From CAJCIY01 sp964245825 (GTDB lineage Bacteria; Actinomycetota; Actinomycetes; Mycobacteriales; CAJCIY01), in assembly GCA_964245825.1 (NCBI GenBank), contig CAXTNT010000012.1, positions 16,230 through 80,229 of the forward strand: a DNA stretch of 64,000 bases, given 5' to 3'. Below are positions 39,516 to 47,742 of the stretch, piece after piece. The position numbers and the translations under genes were made by a program. The first letter of the stretch is position 1. Each line of letters opens with the position of its first letter. Below the pieces are notes generated by a model that was given only the letters and a program-made list of their open reading frames with translations, was not told where the DNA came from and ran no database searches.

Positions 39516-41080
39516 TCGCCGCCCACCTGTCGCTGACGGCTGCGGTGCCGGGGGCGATCACCGCCCCCAGCGTCGCATACCGGCAGCTGTCGCCGATGCT
39601 GATCGTCTTCGGGGCGGCGCTGGTCGGGGTGCTCGTGGAGGCGTTCGCGCCGGCCCGGCTCCGGCGCTCCGTGCAGGTGGCGCTGGCCGGCGGGGGGTTC
39701 GTCGCCGCCTTCATCATGGTGGGCGTCAACCACGACGCGAAGGAGATCGTCGCCTCGGGGTCGGTCGCGGTCGACGGCCCGGCGCTGTTCCTCGAGGGCA
39801 CGATCCTGCTGCTGGCGATGGGCTCCCTGTTCCTGCTCGCCGAACGCTCCGGCGGGGCGACCGATGCGCTGGTCGCCGACCCCGCCGCGCTGCCGGGCAC
39901 CCGCGAGGCCGGCTCGCTGCTGGCCAGCACCGAGACCGTCACCGAGGCCTTCCCGCTGATGAGCTTCTCGGTCGCCGGGATGATGCTGTTCGTCTCCTCG
40001 AACTCGCTGCTCACGATGTTCGTCGCGCTCGAGGTGCTCTCGCTACCGCTGTACCTGATGGCCGGCCTCGCCCGCCGCCGCCGGTTGCTGTCCCAGGAGG
40101 CCGCACTCAAGTACTTCCTGCTCGGCGCGTTCTCCTCGGCCTTCTTCCTGTACGGGCTCGCGTTCATCTACGGCTTCGCCGGCTCGGTCCAGTTCGGCGC
40201 GATCTTCACCGCCGCCGGCAACACCAGCCAGTCCGACACGTACCTGTTCCTGGGCATGGCGCTGCTCGCGGTCGGCCTGCTGTTCAAGATCGGCGCGGCA
40301 CCGTTCCACGCCTGGACCCCCGACGTGTACGAGGGCTCACCCACGCCGGTCACGGCGTTCATGGCGGCGGGCACGAAGGTCGCGGCGTTCGGCGCGCTGC
40401 TCCGGGTGTTCTACGTCGCCTTCGGCGGGGTCCGCTGGGACTGGCGCCCGGTCATGTGGGTGGTGGCGATCCTCACCATGCTCGTCGGCGCGGTCCTCGC
40501 CGTCACCCAGACCGACGTCAAGCGGATGCTCGCGTACTCCTCGATCGCGCATGCCGGGTTCATCCTGGTCGGAGTCACCGCGGCCAACGGCCAGGGGCTC
40601 GCCGGCTCGATGTTCTACCTGCTCACCTACGGCTTCACCACGATCGGCGCGTTCGCCGTCGTCGGCCTGGTCCGGGACGGGTCCGGGGAGGCGACGCACC
40701 TGTCGCGGTGGGCCGGCCTCGGTCGGCGGGCGCCGTTCCTGGCGGGCACATTCGCGTTCTTCCTGCTCGCGCTGGCCGGCATCCCGCTGACGAGCGGGTT
40801 CATGGCCAAGTTCTACGTGTTCCAGGCAGCGGTCTCCGGGGGGGCGGCCGGTCTCGTGGTGGTCGCGGTCATCGCCTCGGCGATCACGGCCTTCTTCTAC
40901 GCGCGGGTGATCGTGCTGATGTTCTTCGCCGAGCCGAGCGCGGACGCGCCCACGATCATGCTGCCGGGCGGTTTCGCCGCGGGGGCGCTGGGCGCGGGCC
41001 TCGCCGTGACGCTCGTGCTCGGCATCGCGCCATCGTCGGTGATGACCATCGCCCACAACGCGGCCCAGTTCGTCCGCTGA
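39512..41080 (+). CDS. nuoN: NADH-quinone oxidoreductase subunit N
   Basis: This is a 522-residue antiporter-like subunit of the ND2 type, last gene of the operon. FVALEVLSLPLYLMAGLARR, KIGAAPFHAWTPDVYEGSPT and YSSIAHAGFILVGVTA carry the expected channel residues. Around residues 110-145 there is a soluble insertion (ERSGGATDALVADPAALPG) between helices. It is followed 16 bases later by the prenyl synthase, which has its own -10 box overlapping the short gap. Confidence 0.97.
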   Translation: MIAAHLSLTAAVPGAITAPSVAYRQLSPMLIVFGAALVGVLVEAFAPARLRRSVQVALAGGGFVAAFIMVGVNHDAKEIVASGSVAVDGPALFLEGTILLLAMGSLFLLAERSGGATDALVADPAALPGTREAGSLLASTETVTEAFPLMSFSVAGMMLFVSSNSLLTMFVALEVLSLPLYLMAGLARRRRLLSQEAALKYFLLGAFSSAFFLYGLAFIYGFAGSVQFGAIFTAAGNTSQSDTYLFLGMALLAVGLLFKIGAAPFHAWTPDVYEGSPTPVTAFMAAGTKVAAFGALLRVFYVAFGGVRWDWRPVMWVVAILTMLVGAVLAVTQTDVKRMLAYSSIAHAGFILVGVTAANGQGLAGSMFYLLTYGFTTIGAFAVVGLVRDGSGEATHLSRWAGLGRRAPFLAGTFAFFLLALAGIPLTSGFMAKFYVFQAAVSGGAAGLVVVAVIASAITAFFYARVIVLMFFAEPSADAPTIMLPGGFAAGALGAGLAVTLVLGIAPSSVMTIAHNAAQFVR

Positions 41081-41084
41081 CCCG

Positions 41085-41096
41085 TACGCTGCTGTG
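41085..41096 (+). promoter_or_regulatory. -10 box of a leaderless prenyl synthase transcript
   Basis: TACGCT at 41085-41090 lies six bases before GTG 41097, in the short gap after nuoN. No ribosome-binding site is seen. Confidence 0.45.
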
Positions 41097-42107
41097 GTGA
41101 CGGTCCCTGCGTTCGCCGCTGTGCCGACGGCGCTGCAGGGGCTCGAGTTGGACGACCCGGCGCTGGAGGCCGCGGTCCGGGCCGGGCTGGCCAGGGTCGA
41201 GGACCTGCTTCGCGGCACCGTCCGCAGCGAGTACCCGTTCGTGGACGAGGCGAGCCACCACCTCGTGGCCGCGGGGGGCAAGCGCTACCGGCCCCTGGTC
41301 ACCCTGCTCGCGGCGCAGGCCGCGGGCCGGATGGACCGCGACGACGTCGTGGCCGCGGCGGTCGCGATCGAGCTCACCCATCTCGCGACGCTCTACCACG
41401 ACGACGTCATGGACGAGGCGACGGTGCGCCGCGGCGCCGAGGCTGCCAACCACCGCTGGGGCAACACGGTCGCGATCCTCACCGGCGACTTCCTGTTCGC
41501 CCGCGCCTCCGAGCTGACCGCCGACCTCGGCCCGGAGGCAACGCGGATCCTGGCGCGCACGATCGCGGTCCTGTGCGAGGGGCAGATCCGGGAGACCGTC
41601 GGTCCGCCCGAGGGCGGCGACCTGCTCGAGCACTACCTGCGGGTGGTCACCGAGAAGACCGGCTCGCTCATCGCCACCGCCGGCCGGCTCGGCGCGATGT
41701 TCGGCGGTGCGACCGCCCCGGTGACGGCCGCACTGACCCGGTACGCCGAGTTCTTCGGGGTCGCGTTCCAGCTGTCCGACGACGTGCTCGACGTCGTGAG
41801 CGAGACCGCCGAATCGGGCAAGACCCCGGGCATCGACCTGCGCGAGGGCATCCTGTCGCTGCCGGTGGTCGTGGCCGCGACGGTCGACCCGCCGGTCTTC
41901 GCCCAGGTACGCGCCGACCTGTCCACCGGCGCCGCCTTCGACGCCGCGCTGGCCGCCCTCCGGGGCTCGCCCGCGATCGACGTCGCCCGCGAGATGACCG
42001 CCAAGTGGGCCGCGCAGGCCCGCGCCTCGCTCGCCGACCTGCCCCCTTCGCCGGCACGGGCGGCGCTCGACGCGCTGTGCGACCTGGTCGTCACCCGTAC
42101 CGGCTGA
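41097..42107 (+). CDS. Polyprenyl diphosphate synthase
   Basis: This is a 336-residue all-trans (E)-prenyl diphosphate synthase. GGKRYRPLVTLLAA precedes the first aspartate-rich motif LYHDDVMDEA, and the second is FQLSDDVLDV. It condenses isopentenyl diphosphate units. The residues before the first motif do not include bulky aromatics at the fifth position (THLATLYHDD), so long chains are allowed. The place next to nuoN and the menaquinone genes points to the menaquinone tail (hepta- to nonaprenyl). The GTG at 41094 is an alternative start. Confidence 0.9.
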   Translation: MTVPAFAAVPTALQGLELDDPALEAAVRAGLARVEDLLRGTVRSEYPFVDEASHHLVAAGGKRYRPLVTLLAAQAAGRMDRDDVVAAAVAIELTHLATLYHDDVMDEATVRRGAEAANHRWGNTVAILTGDFLFARASELTADLGPEATRILARTIAVLCEGQIRETVGPPEGGDLLEHYLRVVTEKTGSLIATAGRLGAMFGGATAPVTAALTRYAEFFGVAFQLSDDVLDVVSETAESGKTPGIDLREGILSLPVVVAATVDPPVFAQVRADLSTGAAFDAALAALRGSPAIDVAREMTAKWAAQARASLADLPPSPARAALDALCDLVVTRTG

Positions 42108-42205
42108 GCCGCCGTCTGCGCGCCAGCCGGTGCGGCGCTCCCCCTCCCACCGCCGCATGGGCAGCATCGGCGCGGTGGCGGCAGCGGCGGGCCTGTCGTT
42201 GGGGT

Positions 42206-42286
42206 GGCGGCGGCGGGAAAGTCGGGGTTAGGTCCGGCTATCGGCCGATCTGCCGGACGCAACTGCCACATTCGCAGCATCGGCGC
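42206..42286. repeat. 81-bp direct repeat, copy 1, with internal palindrome
   Basis: This copy and the one at 42385 differ at about four of 81 bases. Each starts GGCGGCGGCGGGAAAGTCGG and ends CGCAGCATCGGCGC. Inside, GTCCGGC (42232-42238) pairs with GCCGGAC around ATCGGCCGAT, giving a strong dyad. The spacer 42108-42501 has no gene on either strand that I can support. Confidence 0.85.
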
Positions 42287-42384
42287 AGTGCGCGGCAGGC
42301 CGCAAGCGCGGCAGGCATCGGCGGGGTGCGCGGTGGGCGGTGGGCGGTGCGCGGCCGCGGGGGGCCGGCTGCGGGGGTGGACAC

Positions 42385-42465
42385 GGCGGCGGCGGGAAAG
42401 TCGGGGTTACGTCCGCCTATCGGCCGATCTGCCGGACGCAACGGCCACATTCGCAGCATCGGCGC
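42385..42465. repeat. 81-bp direct repeat, copy 2
   Basis: This copy lies 98 bases after the first. The left arm of the internal dyad reads GTCCGCC here, so one pair of the stem is lost relative to copy 1. A fragment of the repeat end (CAGCATCGGCGC) also occurs near 42162, hinting at a third, decayed copy. Confidence 0.85.
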
Positions 42466-42501
42466 CGCGGGCGCGGCGGTGGCGGTGGCGGTGGGGCCGC
42501 G

Positions 42502-43251
42502 CTAGCGGGTGCGGCGCTCCCCCTCCAGCCACTCGGCGAACGTGATGGTGCCGCGCAGGCCGCCGGCGCCGGGCAGCAGACCGCCACCGCGCATGGCCCT
42601 GCCCGCCGCACCCGGCACCCGAATCGGGACCACGACGGCGCGGCGGCCACGCGCGCGCAGCAGGTCCCGGGTCAGCCGCGGCATCATCGCGATCTCCGGT
42701 CCAGCCATCTCGACCATCGGACCACCCGGGGCCGCGACCGCGAGCGCGACCAGTTGCGCCGCGACCTCGACGGCGGCGACCGGCTGGCTGCGCATGATCG
42801 GCACCGGGACGAAAGGTCCCAGCGAACCCAGCGTCAGCTGCCCGGCGAACTCGTGGAACTGGGTGGCGCGCAGCACCGTCGAGGGCGGACCGCCGGCCGC
42901 GACCAGCTCCTCCTGGCGGAGCTTGCCCGCGTAGTAGCCGAGGTCGACCCGGTCGACGCCGACGATCGACAGGACGACGTGGTGGCCGACCCCCGCCCGG
43001 CCGGCAGCGGCGAGCAGCCGACGACCGGCGGCGTCGAAGAACGCGACCGACCGCCGGCGGAGCGCCGTCCGGACGTTGCTCACGTCGATGGTTGCATCCG
43101 CCCCGGCCAGCGCCTCGTCCAGACCACGGCCGGTGACGAGGTCGACGCCGGTGGAGCGGACCAGCACCACGGGGTCGTGCCCCGCGGCGCGGGCGGCCTC
43201 GACGACCATCGCGCCCACCAGCCCGGTCCCGCCGGCGACCGCGATACGCAT
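42502..43251 (-). CDS. NAD(P)-binding Rossmann-fold (NmrA/atypical SDR) protein
   Basis: This is a 249-residue protein. The N-terminal nucleotide-binding loop is IAVAGGTGLVGAMVVEAARA (GxxGxxG). VVLSIVGVDRVDLGYYAGKLRQEELV contains the YxxxK pair of extended SDR-like proteins, and VLRATQFHEFA follows. These features match NmrA-like or NAD(P)H-binding reductases; the substrate is unknown. The ATG lies two bases after the stop of the 35-residue gene, which in turn follows korB, so it may be the last gene of a kor-led operon. Confidence 0.82.
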   Translation of the reverse strand: MRIAVAGGTGLVGAMVVEAARAAGHDPVVLVRSTGVDLVTGRGLDEALAGADATIDVSNVRTALRRRSVAFFDAAGRRLLAAAGRAGVGHHVVLSIVGVDRVDLGYYAGKLRQEELVAAGGPPSTVLRATQFHEFAGQLTLGSLGPFVPVPIMRSQPVAAVEVAAQLVALAVAAPGGPMVEMAGPEIAMMPRLTRDLLRARGRRAVVVPIRVPGAAGRAMRGGGLLPGAGGLRGTITFAEWLEGERRTR

Positions 43252-43253
43252 GG

Positions 43254-43361
43254 TCAGACCCGGTTCCCGGTGGGCCGGCCGACGACGGCCAGCGTCTCGT
43301 CGAGCGCGGCGTTCTTGGCGGCCAGGTTGGTGGCGAGCCGCGCGAGGAGCTCGACTGCCAC
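43254..43361 (-). CDS. Small protein of 35 residues between korB and the SDR gene
   Basis: This is a short gene: GTG at 43361 two bases after the korB stop, TGA at 43256-43254 two bases before the next ATG. The product VAVELLARLATNLAAKNAAL continues with DETLAVVGRPTGNRV. It would fold as an amphipathic helix with a basic end. The exact fit between two genes and the codon bias support translation, probably coupled to korB. I know no family; a small subunit or regulator of the ferredoxin oxidoreductase is a guess. Confidence 0.5.
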   Translation of the reverse strand: MAVELLARLATNLAAKNAALDETLAVVGRPTGNRV

Positions 43362-43363
43362 CG

Positions 43364-44359
43364 CTACGCGACGGTCCAGGTGTCCGCGCCGGTCAGCAGC
43401 GTCTGCAGCATCGCGGCCGAGTCATCCGACGCACTGCGCGCGGCGGTCGCCATCTGCTCGGCCAGCAACGCGTCGTACGAGGGTCGCTCCACCGCGCGGA
43501 AGACGCCGATCGGCGTCGGCGAGGTCAGCCGCGACAGCGAGAACGCGTACGACGGGTCCACTGCGTGCGCGTCGTGCACGACCGCGTCGGCCGCCTCGCC
43601 GTCGACCAGCTGCAGCGAGCCGTCGGGCGCCCGGACGACCGACTGCGTCGAGGACCGCAGCGGCTGCCCGTGCTCGAGCCGGATCGTCGCCGCGTCGCGG
43701 GTGTCGCCGTCCTTGAGCACCTCGAAGGCATTGTCGTTGAAGATGTTGCAGTTCTGGTAGATCTCCACGAAGGCGCTGCCGGCATGCTGCGAGGCTGCGC
43801 GGAGCACCGACGTGAGGTGCTTGCGGTCGGAGTCGATGGACCTCGCGACGAAGGTCGCCTCCGCCCCGAGCACCAGCGAGATCGGGTTGTACGGGTAGTC
43901 GAGCGACCCCATGGGCGTGGACTTGGTGATCTTGCCCTGCTCGGAGGTCGGTGAGTACTGGCCCTTGGTCAGCCCGTAGATCTGGTTGTTGAACAGCAGG
44001 ATCGTGAGGTTGACGTTGCGGCGCAGCGCATGCAGCAGATGGTTCCCGCCGATCGACAGCCCGTCGCCGTCGCCGGTGACGACGAAGACCTTCAGGTCCG
44101 GCCGGGACAGGGCCAGGCCGGACGCGATCGCCGGCGCGCGGCCGTGGATCGAGTGCATCCCGTACGTGTCGACGTAGTAGGGGAACCGCGACGAGCAACC
44201 GATCCCCGAGATGAACACGACGTCCTCCCGCGGCAGACCGAGCTCGGGCAGGAACGCCTGGACCGCCGAGAGGATCGCGTAGTCACCGCAGCCCGGGCAC
44301 CACCGCACCTCCTGGTCGGAGGTGAAGTCCTTCTTGGTGAGCTGGACGTCGACGGTCAT
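43364..44359 (-). CDS. korB: 2-oxoacid:ferredoxin oxidoreductase, beta subunit
   Basis: This 331-residue protein binds thiamine diphosphate: RWCPGCGDYAILSAVQAFLP at the N-terminus and GDGDGLSIGGNHLLHALRRN, followed by LLFNNQIYGLTKGQYSPTS. It pairs with korA to oxidise 2-oxoglutarate (or pyruvate) to acyl-CoA with reduction of ferredoxin. CPGCG and a later Cys ligate the [4Fe-4S] cluster in this family. Substrate preference cannot be read here; the two-subunit korAB type in actinobacteria is usually 2-oxoglutarate specific. Confidence 0.92.
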   Translation of the reverse strand: MTVDVQLTKKDFTSDQEVRWCPGCGDYAILSAVQAFLPELGLPREDVVFISGIGCSSRFPYYVDTYGMHSIHGRAPAIASGLALSRPDLKVFVVTGDGDGLSIGGNHLLHALRRNVNLTILLFNNQIYGLTKGQYSPTSEQGKITKSTPMGSLDYPYNPISLVLGAEATFVARSIDSDRKHLTSVLRAASQHAGSAFVEIYQNCNIFNDNAFEVLKDGDTRDAATIRLEHGQPLRSSTQSVVRAPDGSLQLVDGEAADAVVHDAHAVDPSYAFSLSRLTSPTPIGVFRAVERPSYDALLAEQMATAARSASDDSAAMLQTLLTGADTWTVA

Positions 44360-44402
44360 CGGGTCTCCCTCGTGCTCGCGGTGTCGTCTCGCGCGGCCGG
44401 GC

Positions 44403-46253
44403 TCACAGCAGCCCCTCGATCGCGTCGGTCAGCTCGGCGGCCGTGAACGGCATCCCGCGCACCTGGTTGAAGCCCACCGCGTCCACGAGGTACGTGCCGC
44501 GGATCAGCAGGGCAAGCTGGCCGAGGTTCATCTCCGGGATCAGCACGGTGTCGTACGCCCGCAGCACCTCACCGGTGTTGGCCGGGAACGGCGCCAGGTG
44601 CCGCAGGTGGGCCTGGGCCACCTGCTTGCCCTTCGCGCGGACGTCCGCGCACGCCGCGGCGATCGGCCCGTACGTCGAGCCCCACCCGAGCACGAGCACC
44701 CGGGCCGCGCCGGACGGGTCGTCGACCTCCAGCGGCGCGATCGTGCGGGCGATGCCGGCGACCTTGGCCGCGCGCAGCCGGACCATGCGGTCGTGGTTGG
44801 CCGGGTCGTAGCTGATGTTGCCGGTGCCGTCGGCCTTCTCCAGCCCGCCGATCCGGTGCTCGAGCCCGGGGGTGCCGGGCACTGCCCACGGCCTGGCGAG
44901 GGTCTCCGGATCGCGTTGGTACGGCAGGAACGCACCGTCGTCGCCGTTCGGACCGGTCGCGAAGGCCGGATCGAGCGTCGGCAGCGCCGCCACCGACGGC
45001 ACCAGCCACGGCTCGGAGCCGTTGGCGAGGTAGCCGTCCGAGAGCAGGAACACCGGCGTCCGGTAGGTCACCGCGATCCGGACCGCCTCGATGGCCGCGT
45101 CGAAGCAGTCGGCTGGCGAGCGGGGCGCGACCACCGGCACCGGTGACTCGCCGTTGCGGCCGAGCACCGCCTGGAACAGGTCGGCCTGCTCGGTCTTGGT
45201 GGGCAGCCCGGTGGACGGGCCGCCGCGCTGCACGTCGACGATCACCAGCGGCAGCTCGAGCGACACCGCGAGCCCGATCGCCTCGGTCTTCAGGGCGACG
45301 CCCGGACCGCTGGTGGTGGTCACCCCGAGCCCGCCGCCGAACGCCGCACCCAGGGCCGCGCCGACGCCGGCGATCTCGTCCTCGGCCTGGAAGGTGCGGA
45401 CGCCGAAGCGCTTCAGGCCCGACAGCGTGTGCAGGATGTCCGAGGCCGGGGTGATGGGGTAGGAGCCCAGGAAGAGCGACAGGCCGGCCTGCTGCGCGGC
45501 CGCGACCAGCCCGTACGCCAGCGCCAGGTTGCCGGTGATGTTGCGGTAGAGGCCGGTCGGCATCGGTGCCGGGGCGACCTCGTACGAGACCGCGAAGGTC
45601 TCGGTCGTCTCGCCGTAGGACCAGCCGGCCTCGAACGCCGTGATGTTGGCCTTGGCGACGTCCGGCTTGCGGGCGAACTTGGTCTCGATGAAGCGCAGGG
45701 TGCCCTCGCGCGGGCGGTTGTAGAGCCAGCTCATCAGGCCGAGCGCGAACATGTTCTTGGCCCGCTCGGCGTCCTTCTTGCCCAGCCCGCTGCCCTCGAG
45801 CGCACCGAGGGTCAGGGTGGTGATCGGCACCTCGTGCACCTGGTACGACGACAGCGTCTCGTCGGTGCGCGGGTCGGTCGCGTAGCCGACCTTGGCGAGG
45901 TTGCGCCGGGTGAACTCGTCGGTGTTCAGGACGATGGTCGCGCCGCGCGGGGTGATCGGCAGCTGCGACATCAGCGCGGCGGGGTTCATCGCCACCAGCA
46001 CGTCCGGGTGGTCGCCGGCGGTGAGCACCTTGGAGTCGGCGAACTGCAGCTGGAAGGCCGAGACGCCGGGCACGGTGCCGGCCGGGGCCCGGATCTCCGC
46101 CGGGAAGTCGGGGAAGGTGGCGATGTCGTTGCCGAGGTTGGCGGTCTCGGCGGTGAAGCGCTCTCCGGTCAGCTGCATGCCGTCGCCGCTGTCGCCCGCG
46201 AATCGGATCACCACCCGGCTGATGGTCTCGACCGGCTTCTCGTACGTGGTCAC
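44403..46253 (-). CDS. korA: 2-oxoacid:ferredoxin oxidoreductase, fused gamma/alpha subunit
   Basis: This is a 616-residue protein. The gamma domain comes first (VVIRFAGDSGDGMQLTGERF, FPDFPAEIRAP) and the alpha domain follows (LFLGSYPITPASDILHTLSG, TTTSGPGVALKTEAIGLAVS, VDVQRGGPSTGLPTKTEQAD). This gamma-alpha fusion is characteristic of KorA. It starts at GTG 46253 with GAGAGG eight bases upstream; TAAACT on the minus strand near 46307-46312 is a possible -10 box. korB follows after 43 bases. It is divergent from the nuoB/C/I-like genes. Confidence 0.93.
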   Translation of the reverse strand: MTTYEKPVETISRVVIRFAGDSGDGMQLTGERFTAETANLGNDIATFPDFPAEIRAPAGTVPGVSAFQLQFADSKVLTAGDHPDVLVAMNPAALMSQLPITPRGATIVLNTDEFTRRNLAKVGYATDPRTDETLSSYQVHEVPITTLTLGALEGSGLGKKDAERAKNMFALGLMSWLYNRPREGTLRFIETKFARKPDVAKANITAFEAGWSYGETTETFAVSYEVAPAPMPTGLYRNITGNLALAYGLVAAAQQAGLSLFLGSYPITPASDILHTLSGLKRFGVRTFQAEDEIAGVGAALGAAFGGGLGVTTTSGPGVALKTEAIGLAVSLELPLVIVDVQRGGPSTGLPTKTEQADLFQAVLGRNGESPVPVVAPRSPADCFDAAIEAVRIAVTYRTPVFLLSDGYLANGSEPWLVPSVAALPTLDPAFATGPNGDDGAFLPYQRDPETLARPWAVPGTPGLEHRIGGLEKADGTGNISYDPANHDRMVRLRAAKVAGIARTIAPLEVDDPSGAARVLVLGWGSTYGPIAAACADVRAKGKQVAQAHLRHLAPFPANTGEVLRAYDTVLIPEMNLGQLALLIRGTYLVDAVGFNQVRGMPFTAAELTDAIEGLL

Positions 46254-46377
46254 GCGGTGCCTCTCGATAGGGCGCTGCCCTGCTGGCCTTTTCGGGCTCG
46301 ACCGTCGAGTTTACCGCGTGTTTCAGCCCGTCCGCCATCGCGCGGTGTGGGAATGGTCACGTGGCGTGCGCCGTCGC

Positions 46378-46390
46378 TAGCCTCGGCTGC
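46378..46390 (+). promoter_or_regulatory. -10 box of a leaderless nuoB-like transcript
   Basis: TAGCCT (46378-46383) lies seven bases before ATG 46391, the same sequence and spacing as at mqnA. No ribosome-binding site is visible. Confidence 0.55.
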
Positions 46391-46816
46391 ATGCCGATCC
46401 CCGCCCTGTCCGGCGCCCTGGTGCTGCACGGGGGTCGCGCGTACGCCCTCACGGTGGTCGAGGTCGGGCTGGCCTGCTGCGCCGTCGAGGTGCTCGCAGC
46501 GGCCTCCGCGCGGCCGGACCTGCTCGCCCCCGGAGCGGCCGCCGACCCCGTCGCGCACGTCCTGGTGGTCGCGGGCACCGTCACCACCGCACAGGCCGCG
46601 TCCGTGCGGGCGCTCTACGACGCCCTGCCCGAGCCTCGTCGCGTGCTGTCGTTCGGGGCCTGCGCCAACACTGGCGGCCCCTACTGGGACTCGTACGCCG
46701 TGGTGGCGGGCGTCGACGAGATCCTGCCCGTCGACGTGTACGTGCCGGGGTGTCCGCCGCGGCCGGCGGCGCTGCTCGCCGGTCTCGCCCGGCTCGAGGA
46801 GCTGCTCGCCGGATGA
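46391..46816 (+). CDS. NuoB-like / group 4 hydrogenase small-subunit-like Fe-S protein
   Basis: This is a 141-residue protein that keeps all four cluster cysteines of the NuoB family: VGLACCAVEV, FGACANTGGPYWDSYA and VYVPGCPPRPAALLAGLARL. The last two motifs look more like the HycG/EchC small subunits of membrane hydrogenases than like the NuoB at 25842, which has MGVCASSGGMF. It should carry one [4Fe-4S] cluster. It is shorter than NuoB at both ends. It is the first gene of a tight three-gene operon with nuoC-like and nuoI-like genes. Confidence 0.82.
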   Translation: MPIPALSGALVLHGGRAYALTVVEVGLACCAVEVLAAASARPDLLAPGAAADPVAHVLVVAGTVTTAQAASVRALYDALPEPRRVLSFGACANTGGPYWDSYAVVAGVDEILPVDVYVPGCPPRPAALLAGLARLEELLAG

Positions 46817-47280
46817 CCCTCGCCGACGAGCTGGCCGCGGGGGTCTCCGGGGCGGTCCCCGCCGTGGAGTTCGGCGACGCCGTGGTCACCGTCCCGGCCG
46901 AGTGGTGGGCGGCGGCGGTGGAGTTCGCGCGCGACCGGCTCGGGCTGACGTACCTCGACATGCTCACCGGCACCGACGACGGCGAGACCCTCGGCGTCGT
47001 GGCGTACCTGTGGAGCCCGGGCCGCCGCGAGGGACTGCTGCTGCGGACGCAGGTGCCGACCGCCGCGCCGCTGCTGACCAGCATCACCCCGCTGCTGCCG
47101 GGCGCCGACTGGCACGAGCGGGAGACCGCCGAGATGCTGGGGGTGGTCTTCGTGGGCCATCCGCGCCCCGGGCCGCTGCTGCTGCCCGACCCCCCGCCGG
47201 GAGCGCCGAGCCACCCGCTGCGCAAGGACGCGCCGCTGACGCGCCGACTCGAGACGCCCTGGCCGGGCGCAGCCGGATGA
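46813..47280 (+). CDS. NuoC-like subunit
   Basis: This is a 155-residue protein with the 30-kDa/NuoC fold: WWAAAVEFARDRLGLTYLDM, then LLPGADWHERETAEMLGVVF (family motif WxERExxDMxGVxF) and SHPLRKDAPL at the end. It lacks the long disordered N-terminus of the nuoC in the main operon. In hydrogenases this domain is fused to or paired with a large subunit; none is nearby. Overlaps of four bases on both sides bind it to its neighbours. Confidence 0.82.
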   Translation: MTLADELAAGVSGAVPAVEFGDAVVTVPAEWWAAAVEFARDRLGLTYLDMLTGTDDGETLGVVAYLWSPGRREGLLLRTQVPTAAPLLTSITPLLPGADWHERETAEMLGVVFVGHPRPGPLLLPDPPPGAPSHPLRKDAPLTRRLETPWPGAAG

Positions 47281-47684
47281 CCACGCCGCCGCCCAGGTCG
47301 CGGGGGTCCATCGCCCTGCTGGAGGAGAACTGCACCGTCTGCATGCTGTGCGTCCGCGAGTGTCCCGACTGGTGCATCACGATCGACGCGCACGCGGAGC
47401 TCCGGGAGGTGCCGGGCGGCGGCCGCCCGCGGACGCAGAACCTGCTCGACCGCTTCGCGATCGACTTCGGGCTCTGCCTCTACTGCGGCATCTGCATCGA
47501 CGTCTGTCCGTTCGACGCGCTGTTCTGGGCGCCGGAGCCGACCGCCGTCGCGACGACCCGCGCGGGGCTGGTGCACGAGCGTGATCTGCTGCGGGCGGCG
47601 CTGGCCGCCGTCCCGCCGCCGCCGCCGCACGACCCCCGCGGCGAGGAGGCAAAGGAGGTGACCGCTGCCCGATCGGCCACCTGA
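47277..47684 (+). CDS. NuoI/HycF-like ferredoxin subunit, 2x[4Fe-4S]
   Basis: This is a 135-residue protein with two complete cluster motifs, CTVCMLCVRECP and CLYCGICIDVCP, the arrangement of NuoI/HycF polyferredoxins. Between them lies a 45-residue segment with DAHAELREVPGGGRPR. The C-terminus is Pro/Ala rich. It can relay electrons from a soluble ferredoxin to the NuoB-like cluster. It is the last gene of the three-gene set; about 110 bases follow before htpX. Confidence 0.83.
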   Translation: MTTPPPRSRGSIALLEENCTVCMLCVRECPDWCITIDAHAELREVPGGGRPRTQNLLDRFAIDFGLCLYCGICIDVCPFDALFWAPEPTAVATTRAGLVHERDLLRAALAAVPPPPPHDPRGEEAKEVTAARSAT

Positions 47685-47715
47685 GCGCGGTTTCCGCGTA
47701 CCTTCAGGTAAACCG

Positions 47716-47742
47716 GGAACGTGCGGGAACCGTCCTGTCGTT
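47716..47742 (+). promoter_or_regulatory. Possible ECF sigma promoter of htpX
   Basis: GGAAC (47716-47720) and CGTT (47739-47742) are 18 bases apart, close to the GGAA-N18/19-GTT pattern of SigE/SigH-type stress sigma factors. Transcription would begin about 45 bases before the htpX start. Confidence 0.4.

Noticed and set aside
42204..42650. Short repeated peptides readable on both strands in the 42108-42501 spacer
   Set aside because: The similarity comes from the 81-bp DNA repeats; there are no ribosome sites and no start/stop logic.
42340..43716. A 458-codon plus-strand frame
   Set aside because: It runs across repeats and antisense to two better-supported minus-strand genes, with low-complexity composition.
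44030..45462. Plus-strand frames opposite korB/korA
   Set aside because: They are shadows of conserved genes; no motif is present.
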